A stretch of DNA of 37,349 nucleotides. Origin: Candidatus Moranbacteria bacterium GW2011_GWF2_35_54 (GTDB lineage: Bacteria; Patescibacteriota; Minisyncoccia; Moranbacterales; UBA9337). The translations under genes were made by a program, and so were the position numbers. The notes under the pieces were generated by a model. That model was not told the origin of the DNA. It saw nothing but the letters and a program-made list of their open reading frames with translations, and ran no database searches. Of this stretch, positions 32,278 to 37,349 are shown in pieces. The DNA lies in contig LBQR01000006.1 in the NCBI GenBank assembly GCA_000990945.1, positions 1 through 37,349 of the forward strand. Reading direction: 5' to 3'. Position 1 is the first letter of the stretch. Each line of letters starts with the position of its first letter.

Positions 32278-32313
32278 ATTTACGTACATATGTACGTAAA
32301 TATTTACGTAAAT
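32278..32313. promoter_or_regulatory. Nested ACGTA palindromes, operator-like
   Basis: A perfect 24-bp palindrome (32278-32301, centre CATATG, arms ATTTACGTA) is followed directly by a 12-bp palindrome ATTTACGTAAAT (32302-32313). Three phased TTTACGTA-type half-sites are typical of a dimeric regulator. A similar ATTACGTAAAT occurs at 34269-34279. Confidence 0.55.
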
Positions 32314-32356
32314 GTTTTATGCTATGAATCTTGGAGGAAGTTTGAACTTTAATGCA

Positions 32357-32400
32357 ATAAAAAAAGAGCCACAAGTCACGATTTTCGTGATTGCGACTCT
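32357..32400 (-). terminator. Long-stem terminator of the small tautomerase-like pair
   Basis: On the minus strand AGAGTCGCAATCACG pairs with CGTGACTTGTGGCTCT (two mismatches), followed by TTTTTTT. It is 22 bases past the stop at 32423. Confidence 0.85.
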
Positions 32401-32422
32401 ACATAGAACTGAATGTCTGAAA

Positions 32423-32785
32423 TTATTCCGGCTTGTGCTCAGTAAAACCGTTACTGGAAAACTCTCTGAGCCAGATGCCGAAATGTATTTTTTCCAGAGC
32501 AGGACAAAGAGCAGTCAGCCAATCGCAAAGTCGATCGGAATGATTCTCATTAAGTTGAGCGGAATGCCTTCCGATATCAATTTTAAGTTCGAGTGGCAAC
32601 AGGTTGTCCGCAAACTCCATTGCTTCGTCAGAGAGCGGTTCCGGAATAATAGCGATCTGCTCGACAGGATATTTTGGAAACAATTGACTGAGGGCTTGCC
32701 GAATGGCTAATTTATTTTCGGCATTTCTTAAAATACTGGCAACCTCTTTCTCTCTCACGGGGAATATTACTCGTATGTACGGCAT
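32423..32785 (-). CDS. Small protein starting Met-Pro, possible tautomerase-fold
   Basis: 120 residues beginning MPYIRVIFPV. The pattern Met-Pro-x-Ile-x-Val, then a helix (ENKLAIRQALSQLFPKYP) and a strand (VEQIAIIPEPL), resembles 4-oxalocrotonate tautomerase/MIF proteins, in which Pro2 becomes the catalytic N-terminal base. Similarity beyond that is weak, so the call is tentative. AAGGAGG lies 7 bases before the ATG. The second half (residues 60-120) has no recognisable motif. It is co-transcribed with the gene at 32804, which also starts Met-Pro, and the unit ends at a strong terminator. Confidence 0.6.
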   Translation of the reverse strand: MPYIRVIFPVREKEVASILRNAENKLAIRQALSQLFPKYPVEQIAIIPEPLSDEAMEFADNLLPLELKIDIGRHSAQLNENHSDRLCDWLTALCPALEKIHFGIWLREFSSNGFTEHKPE

Positions 32786-32803
32786 GGTGTCCTCCTTTTT
32801 GAC

Positions 32804-33133
32804 TTAATGGTTTTGTTTATTGGGTCTTCCTCGCATAGCTAAAACTGGAACGGGAAAAGCCTCATTAAACGGATGGCCGGCTTTTTCGAGTACGGCGACG
32901 ACACTGTCGCACATACGTTCCAGCTCCAGAACTTCCATCTGCATAAATTTTTTTGAATACATGCGAGCCATTACGTGCTCTTCTGGGCCAGTGGTGTCAT
33001 CTGTATCAAAAGTTACGGTAGTACTGTCTTCAGAAAAGCCAAGTGTTTTAAAGAAAACTTTTAGATCTTTCCGAATATAAACTTTCTTTTCTCTTTCGCT
33101 CGACATCAGTCCAGAGACATCTATGATTGGCAT
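32804..33133 (-). CDS. Small protein starting Met-Pro-Ile-Ile, tautomerase-like
   Basis: 109 residues: MPIIDVSGLMSSEREKKVYI, then KDLKVFFKTLGFSEDSTTVTFD. The order (Pro2-strand-helix-LG-strand) is that of a 4-OT-like unit, M-P-x-I-x-V..S-x-E-x-K..L. The C-terminal helix MQMEVLELERMCDSVVAVLE and PVLAMRGRPNKQNH could be the second half of a MIF-like fold. GGAGGAG stands 8 bases before the ATG, and a promoter lies at 33206-33234. It could be a tautomerase or only a structural relative. There is no substrate hint from neighbours other than the paired gene downstream (18-base gap). Confidence 0.65.
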   Translation of the reverse strand: MPIIDVSGLMSSEREKKVYIRKDLKVFFKTLGFSEDSTTVTFDTDDTTGPEEHVMARMYSKKFMQMEVLELERMCDSVVAVLEKAGHPFNEAFPVPVLAMRGRPNKQNH

Positions 33134-33205
33134 CTTTTCTCCTCCTCTAATTGTGATAGGTACTGAATTATTGTTTCTTAAAATCGAAATGTTTTTCGAC
33201 TTTGC

Positions 33206-33234
33206 AGAATAACATTTTTAAAAGATAGCGTCAA
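33206..33234 (-). promoter_or_regulatory. Promoter TTGACG-17-TATTCT for the tautomerase-like unit
   Basis: On the minus strand: TTGACG (33234-33229), a 17-base spacer, TATTCT (33211-33206). The leader would be about 65 nt and include a small hairpin TCGAAA..TTTTCGA (33184-33199). Confidence 0.7.
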
Positions 33235-33378
33235 TGGTATAAATTAAAACAACCCTACTTCAGTAATTACTTGATTTTTTTATATGAATCTATTACCATT
33301 TCTATGCAGGTAAAGACAAGGGGTTGGGCATGGGGCCTAATTCTTTAATCATTACAAATTTCAATCGAGGAGGTATTC

Positions 33379-34104
33379 ATGGATTCAACAGGAAAAATCT
33401 GGGTAGCATTGGACACGGGTAAAATAAAGGCATTAAAAATCGCCAAAACTATCGCTTCAAACCCGGCAATTTTCGGATTTAAGCTCAATCGGCTGATTGA
33501 TCAGGAAGTTTTCCGTAAAGACGGTGAGCCAGCCTTGTTCGATGAACTGGCACAGTATGGCCTTCCGCTCTGGGTTGATCTCAAATTCCATGATGTTCCC
33601 AGAACTGTCATTGGAAGACTTATGCCATACATTGAATCGGGACAGATTCAGTTCCTCACTGTTATGGCCAAAGGTGAAATCGATATGATGACTGATGCTG
33701 TCGAAGCCATGGGGGAAAAGGGTCATATCATTGCAGTTACCGAGCTAACCTCCTCTTCCGAAGAGCAGATTCATCTAGGAAGCGGGCAACCTTCAAAAGC
33801 ATCAGTAATTACCTTGGCCAGAAATGCAGTACTGTCCGGCGTACGTCATTTAGTCAGCTCTTCTCAAGAATTGGGAGTATTAAGCAAGAGACGAGAGTTG
33901 GCGGTGCTCAAGAAGTTTGTTCCAGGGATAACTCCCGATTGGAAAAAGGGAGAAAGTCAACCAGATCAAAAACGCGTTGGCAGTCCCGCATTTGCCCTGA
34001 TCGGAGGCGCAGACAAAATCGTTATTGGCGGAGCCATTGTCAACGACGAAGACCCTCTGGGTGCTGTAGAAAAAACGGCTTCAGAAATCGAAGCTATCAA
34101 CTGA
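33379..34104 (+). CDS. OMP-decarboxylase-family TIM barrel (PyrF-like, divergent)
   Basis: 241 residues. The OMPDC catalytic tetrad motif is seen in WVDLKFHDVPRTV (D-x-K-x-x-D), with the first Lys in GFKLNRLI, then LTVMAKG, VPGITPDW, QPDQKRVGSPAFAL and GGADKIVIGGAIV. In normal PyrF the last motif is V-G-R-P-I, with an Arg that grips the substrate phosphate; here Gly replaces Arg. The long insertion AVTELTSSSEEQIHLGSG is normal for the family. So it may be PyrF or a repurposed relative. No other pyrimidine gene is near. CGAGGAGG 8 bases before the ATG is a strong ribosome binding site, and G+C (about 47%) is above the window average. Confidence 0.82.
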   Translation: MDSTGKIWVALDTGKIKALKIAKTIASNPAIFGFKLNRLIDQEVFRKDGEPALFDELAQYGLPLWVDLKFHDVPRTVIGRLMPYIESGQIQFLTVMAKGEIDMMTDAVEAMGEKGHIIAVTELTSSSEEQIHLGSGQPSKASVITLARNAVLSGVRHLVSSSQELGVLSKRRELAVLKKFVPGITPDWKKGESQPDQKRVGSPAFALIGGADKIVIGGAIVNDEDPLGAVEKTASEIEAIN

Positions 34105-34130
34105 AACCACATTATCTTCAATTGAAACAG

Positions 34131-34168
34131 AAGGCCGAAAGTTCGCACTGCGAACCGTAGGCTTTTTT
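34131..34168 (+). terminator. Intrinsic terminator after the OMPDC-like gene
   Basis: GTTCGC (34141-34146) with GCGAAC (34150-34155) inside AAGGCC..GGCTT, then TTTTTT. It is 27 bases past the stop. Confidence 0.75.
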
Positions 34169-34280
34169 ATTTATTGAATGCTTGCCAAGGACGGTCCTTG
34201 GAAAGTTATCAATAAATTTCTTAAAATAAATTCTTTTAAAAAGTTTATCATAAATTAAAATAATATAAAATTACGTAAAT

Positions 34281-34304
34281 AAAAACAGGTCGAATTTCCT
34301 GTTT
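34281..34304 (-). terminator. Terminator of the RloA/RloB-like pair
   Basis: AAAACAGG (34281-34288) pairs with CCTGTTTT (34297-34304), followed on the minus strand by a T-rich run. It is 39 bases after the RloB-like stop. Confidence 0.7.
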
Positions 34305-34342
34305 TGACTTATTTATCGGATTGCATGGTCTTGCGCAACTAA

Positions 34343-34879
34343 TCAATTTTTGAACAAAACATGCAAAGTAGGAAAATTATCAACAAAATCTTTTTCACTC
34401 ATAAATATTTCCTGTAATTTTTTATCTTTTAGGCGATGAGCTTCACAACCGAAATATTTTTGAAATTTATCCTTGCAATTTTTTCTAAAATCTTCTGTTT
34501 TTAAGTTAGGTCCGATTTTTTTTCCAACCATACCCAAAATCAATCCTTCCACATTTGGATCACATTGTTGCACGTAACATTTTTCTTGTTCCAAGAACTC
34601 TTTTATCTTTTCCGAATCCGCCAAGTCATTATCAAATATAAATAAAAATTGCACACTCAAAAAATCTTTTTTGGGCTTGAGATTTTGAGCCTTGCAACAT
34701 TTAAAATATTTCCTCTTGAATGTATCCAGATTATTAAATCCATAGAGATTGATTGGTTTTTTAAATACCACTGCTTTGCTTGAATATTCAGATTTTAAGA
34801 AACCGAAAAGATTTATTTCCGCTTCTCCCTCGCAAAAAGGGATTATTACAGATTTTTGTTTTATCGTTATTTTCTTCAT
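34343..34879 (-). CDS. RloB-like (Toprim-type nuclease) protein
   Basis: 178 residues. SVIIPFCEGEAEINLFGFL carries the conserved Glu of the RloB/Toprim fold, FLFIFDNDLADSEKI the acidic D-x-D strand, and QQCDPNVEGLILGMVG the later P-x-x-E motif. The C-terminal FQKYFGCEAHRLKDKK is helical and basic. RloB proteins are found with an AAA ATPase in restriction-linked and anti-phage islands, where the pair is thought to act as an ATP-regulated nuclease. It overlaps the ATPase gene by 4 bases (ATGA), so the two are translationally coupled. Nuclease activity is inferred. Confidence 0.75.
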   Translation of the reverse strand: MKKITIKQKSVIIPFCEGEAEINLFGFLKSEYSSKAVVFKKPINLYGFNNLDTFKRKYFKCCKAQNLKPKKDFLSVQFLFIFDNDLADSEKIKEFLEQEKCYVQQCDPNVEGLILGMVGKKIGPNLKTEDFRKNCKDKFQKYFGCEAHRLKDKKLQEIFMSEKDFVDNFPTLHVLFKN

Positions 34880-36081
34880 AATAACTGCTTTAATTTATGA
34901 TCAAAGGCTACAGCATCAGAAATTCCACCTAGCATGCCAAGTCTATATTTCTTTTTTAAGTTGTCTCTTTTTTTCAAATCTTCAATCTCTGATAATTTAT
35001 AAACGGTAGAACTAGAGTCCGTTTTTTCCACAATGTAGGCCTGGTCCAACTCAAGCAAATCGAAAGTCTCATGATTATGTGAAGCAAAAAATAATTGTGC
35101 ATTCTTTGCGTTGAATTCTTCGTTCTTAAAAATGGAAAGTAGTGCAAGTTCTACATCATAAATAACAATACCTCCTTTTTTAAAGGCGCTTAAAATATCA
35201 TATATATAAGCAAATAATTCTCTGGTACCTGCTGACTCTTGCATGATATCGATACTCCCCGAGAAATTTTTATGGCTTACTTTAATAGAGATAGCGTTAT
35301 TATCAGTGTTTACCTCTAGGCCATCAATGGAATCATCGAAACAACTCATCATTCCTTTTGTAGTTTCTAAAAATTCCTCTTTTCTATCTTTTGTATAAGA
35401 ATTCAATGTAAGTGCCCTGTTTAGAATTGCTACTTGTGAAGGTATCATAGCATCTAATCCGTCAATCTTAAGAAAAAAAGAATCTCTGTGATTTACAAAA
35501 TCAACCATAGCTTTCGCTCCAATATTAATCAAATGTGAAACAAAGGTCTGGTATTTTTGAATATTTATATTATCTAAATAATTTTTATATTCTTTATACT
35601 CAGGACCAAAACTTATGCCCAATCCCTTTCTCGTGAAAATTTCTTTTGGCTTTGCCGATTTCAAATTAAGAGTAATGAGATACAGACTCTCCTTTATTAT
35701 ATCGTTTCCATTTTTAATTTCTAAATCATATATATAATAGTTATCACCAAATAAAAAATCTATACCTAATTTTGTAGGCTTATCTTTGAAATTTTTGTGC
35801 ACGTTAGGATGGCATAACATAACTCCACCAGCAAAACTTTGAGGTGAAATACTTTGAGGTGAAGACACTGTATACATCATACGGATAAGACCAACCATTG
35901 AGCCCAATATGTTACTCTTACCACTTGCATTTGCGCCAAAAAATCCATTTATTAGTGATATTTTTTCATTCTTTTTGTATGGGAAATATCCCACTTCTTT
36001 TTTTGCGCCTCCCTTTGTGAAATTCAACTCTATTTCTTCACCCACAGAATAAAAATTACCAACTCTTAATTTTGTTATCAT
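34876..36081 (-). CDS. RloA/AAA_15-type ATPase, Walker B region shortened
   Basis: 401 residues of the SMC/ABC-like AAA_15 ATPases. Walker A is GANASGKSN (49-57), the signature-side region IMQESAGTRELFAYIYDIL is followed by FKKGGIVIYDVELALLSIF, and the His switch is in FFASHNHETFDLLELDQ. In relatives the aspartate of the Walker B strand is followed by Glu and then an L-H-P stretch (Y-D-E..L-H-P). Here D is followed directly by VELALLSIF, and about 8-10 residues including the catalytic Glu seem to be missing in frame (about 35150-35157). Strong promoter (36115-36143), no Shine-Dalgarno sequence. The partner is the RloB-like gene. Confidence 0.8.
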   Translation of the reverse strand: MITKLRVGNFYSVGEEIELNFTKGGAKKEVGYFPYKKNEKISLINGFFGANASGKSNILGSMVGLIRMMYTVSSPQSISPQSFAGGVMLCHPNVHKNFKDKPTKLGIDFLFGDNYYIYDLEIKNGNDIIKESLYLITLNLKSAKPKEIFTRKGLGISFGPEYKEYKNYLDNINIQKYQTFVSHLINIGAKAMVDFVNHRDSFFLKIDGLDAMIPSQVAILNRALTLNSYTKDRKEEFLETTKGMMSCFDDSIDGLEVNTDNNAISIKVSHKNFSGSIDIMQESAGTRELFAYIYDILSAFKKGGIVIYDVELALLSIFKNEEFNAKNAQLFFASHNHETFDLLELDQAYIVEKTDSSSTVYKLSEIEDLKKRDNLKKKYRLGMLGGISDAVAFDHKLKQLL

Positions 36082-36114
36082 ATATTATATTTAACAAATT
36101 ATTGTCATATTAAT

Positions 36115-36143
36115 AGTATAATATACACTAAAATAAATGTCAA
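36115..36143 (-). promoter_or_regulatory. Consensus promoter TTGACA-17-TATACT for the RloA/RloB pair
   Basis: On the minus strand: TTGACA (36143-36138), a 17-base spacer, TATACT (36120-36115). The start near 36108 gives a leader of about 27 nt. It is the best -35/-10 match in the window. Confidence 0.85.
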
Positions 36144-36231
36144 GTTTATTTTTTAACACTTTTATGGCATATTTTGTTAATAACGCTGAAATACCTCTAA
36201 CGAAGTAATTCACCTGCAAAATATAAAAACA

Positions 36232-36843
36232 CTACCCCAAAAGAAAACTATAATGTTTTTTTATAAATTCTTCAGCTTTATTTTGAATTCCTTCTTGCTC
36301 CAATAAAAAAAGATTTTTATTGCCAAACTTTTTAGTTTCTTCTGATATTAAACTTTTTGAAAAAATAATAATTTGTTCACTTCCCATATCCTCCGCTACA
36401 TAAGGCTCTTCAATCATTCCAATTTTTCGATAAAGTTGGACGGCTGCATTATTACTTTCTAAATCAGTATATAATCTAAAATTTTTGTAACCCATTTCCC
36501 TAGCTTTTTCCATTGTCCAAGATAATATCTTTTTTCTATATCCCTTTCCCTGTTTTTCAGGCAGTACTCCATACCATCCACACCAAGCATCTTGAGGATA
36601 TTCAAAATACGAATAAATTCCCGTAATGCCCACCACCTCATCAGTTTCATCTTTGCAAATCCACCCATCCAATACATCTCTAAAACTTTTATTTTCACAA
36701 ATTTCTTTAATCTTGCTTCTATCAACATATGTTATTAAATTCAGAGCTCCATTTTCTGTCGGAAAAATTGTATTTTGAATTTCAATAGCTAATTTTAAAT
36801 TATCCATCGAAACCTTTTCATATTTTAAAATTGAATCATTCAT
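36232..36843 (-). CDS. GNAT-family N-acetyltransferase
   Basis: 203 residues. The acetyl-CoA loop is visible as YGVLPEKQGKGYRKKILSW (Q-x-x-G-x-G/A), followed by the helix EKAREMGYKNFRLYTDLESN and NAAVQLYRKIGMIEE, the GNAT motif B. The N-terminal acceptor-binding half (about 1-80) is unrelated to a recognisable subfamily, and an extra C-terminal helix (about 165-203) follows the fold. The substrate is unknown. It sits about 150 bases upstream of the RloA/RloB pair on the same strand, but that pair has its own strong promoter in the gap. Confidence 0.85.
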   Translation of the reverse strand: MNDSILKYEKVSMDNLKLAIEIQNTIFPTENGALNLITYVDRSKIKEICENKSFRDVLDGWICKDETDEVVGITGIYSYFEYPQDAWCGWYGVLPEKQGKGYRKKILSWTMEKAREMGYKNFRLYTDLESNNAAVQLYRKIGMIEEPYVAEDMGSEQIIIFSKSLISEETKKFGNKNLFLLEQEGIQNKAEEFIKKHYSFLLG

Positions 36844-36935
36844 ATTCTAAAAATATTATCCACCCTAATTAATAAATTGTGGATTAATTTAACTAAAATT
36901 ACCACGGATTAATTATAAAATCAATAAATGAAATC

Positions 36936-36976
36936 AAAAAAGAACCCTGCGTGAAGTCATTAGACTTGCAGGGTTC
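36936..36976 (-). terminator. Intrinsic terminator of the zinc-ribbon gene
   Basis: GAACCCTGC (36942-36950) pairs with GCAGGGTTC (36968-36976), followed on the minus strand by TTTTTT. It is 20 bases past the stop. Confidence 0.88.
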
Positions 36977-36995
36977 CGCCTCCTATAAGAAAAGA

Positions 36996-37349
36996 TTACG
37001 TTGTATCATATTCATGACCGCAATTTTTACATTTGTGGATGTGCACCCGATCCCCGCCATATAGCTCCTGGTGATCGGGGGCCATCTTCCCTCCACATTT
37101 CCAACATTGCGTGAAAGGATGATATATGGGCTTATCCAAGCAACACAAAGTGCAATGAAAGTGCTTGATAACATCATCTCCTCTTCCCCTTTCGTCAACA
37201 CGAGGAGCGTAAGTTTTATCATACCCCATCACGTTTTCGAAAGAATGATCGCAAATTTTTTGCATCTCTGCAATCTCTCTTTGCAGGTCAATTATCAGCC
37301 CCTCGACGACTTTAGCCCTTTCCCAAAGTACTGGCGGTGTATTTTTCTC
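36996..37349 (-). CDS. Zinc-ribbon protein, 5' end outside the window
   Basis: The frame is open to the right edge. 28 codons precede the Met at 37265 and read as a helical stretch (LWERAKVVEGLIIDLQREI), so the true start is beyond the window. Metal motifs: CDHSFENV near the Met, HFHCTLCCLD, CWKCGGKM, and HKCKNCGHEYD. Together these fit two zinc ribbons of the C-x-x-C type. No catalytic domain is visible. A coiled or helical N-terminus with C-terminal ribbons is common in small nucleic-acid- or protein-binding adaptors. It is followed by its own terminator. Confidence 0.7.
   Translation of the reverse strand, partial: EKNTPPVLWERAKVVEGLIIDLQREIAEMQKICDHSFENVMGYDKTYAPRVDERGRGDDVIKHFHCTLCCLDKPIYHPFTQCWKCGGKMAPDHQELYGGDRVHIHKCKNCGHEYDTT

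Noticed and set aside
32312-32710. Plus-strand ORF of 132 codons
   Set aside because: It is antisense to a minus-strand gene with a good ribosome binding site, and it runs through that gene's terminator hairpin.
33939-34160. Arg-rich plus-strand ORF of 73 codons
   Set aside because: It is an out-of-frame shadow of the OMPDC-like gene.
1-37349. tRNA, rRNA, tmRNA, RNase P RNA or recoded-stop genetic code
   Set aside because: No cloverleaf or rRNA-like stretch was noticed by eye, and TGA ends several genes, so the standard bacterial code fits. A covariance scan was not possible.

Overview
The window is bacterial, AT-rich (roughly 35-40% G+C by eye) and gene-dense, and most genes lie on the minus strand. 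TGA is used as a stop, so there is no sign of the recoded Gracilibacteria code. Several things point to a Candidate Phyla Radiation (Patescibacteria, Parcubacteria-like) genome: many small membrane-anchored proteins, a TSP1-like plus TSP3-like surface protein, dispersed GC-rich palindromes built on CCTGCCTGCCGGCAGGCAGG and TGTCAT..TCGAC hairpin repeats, and very short mRNA leaders. The lineage is an inference from style, not from a marker gene. No rRNA, tRNA or CRISPR array was seen.

Layout. 0-3.1 kb: edge of a metallophosphoesterase gene and a Zn/Mn-type ABC importer (permease, ATPase, binding protein). 3.1-9.0 kb: an operon of a TSP-repeat surface protein, an orphan histidine kinase and a P2-type cation ATPase. 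9.0-11.6 kb: three nucleotide-related genes (DUF925 nucleotidyltransferase, a winged-helix/phosphoribosyltransferase fusion with an elaborate promoter-operator region, an HD (p)ppGpp-hydrolase-like protein). 11.8-20.3 kb: envelope proteins, nucleotide-sugar dehydrogenase, ATP-grasp enzyme, two paralogous repeat proteins that share a 38-nt leader hairpin, and a ferritin-like protein. 20.5-24.3 kb: iron alcohol dehydrogenase, a candidate 71-nt RNA, malate:quinone oxidoreductase, DoxX and VOC proteins. 24.4-28.5 kb: an ArsR-headed thiol-redox/permease operon with a perfect operator, and a divergent PL7 alginate lyase. 28.6-34.1 kb: a block with strong Shine-Dalgarno sites and its own promoter and terminator style (CobS-like AAA+ ATPase, DUF7192-like protein, BtpA-family barrel, two tautomerase-like small proteins, OMP decarboxylase-like protein). 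34.3-36.1 kb: a RloA/RloB-like two-gene candidate defence module. 36.2-37.3 kb: GNAT acetyltransferase and the end of a zinc-ribbon gene.

The most striking global signal is damage. Six genes are split by frameshifts (at about 13276, 17612, 23755, 24650, 28920 and 31230). Three more appear to have lost 8-10 conserved residues in frame (near 312, 27370 and 35153). Most of these look like losses of about 20-40 nt inside conserved motifs. Either the locus is decaying quickly through microdeletion or the assembly is flawed. The best candidates for undescribed biology are the HTH-phosphoribosyltransferase with its leaderless promoter and ACTATAGAT operator array, the paired leader hairpins, the 71-nt RNA, and the 37-bp element repeated in front of two units of the 28-34 kb block.
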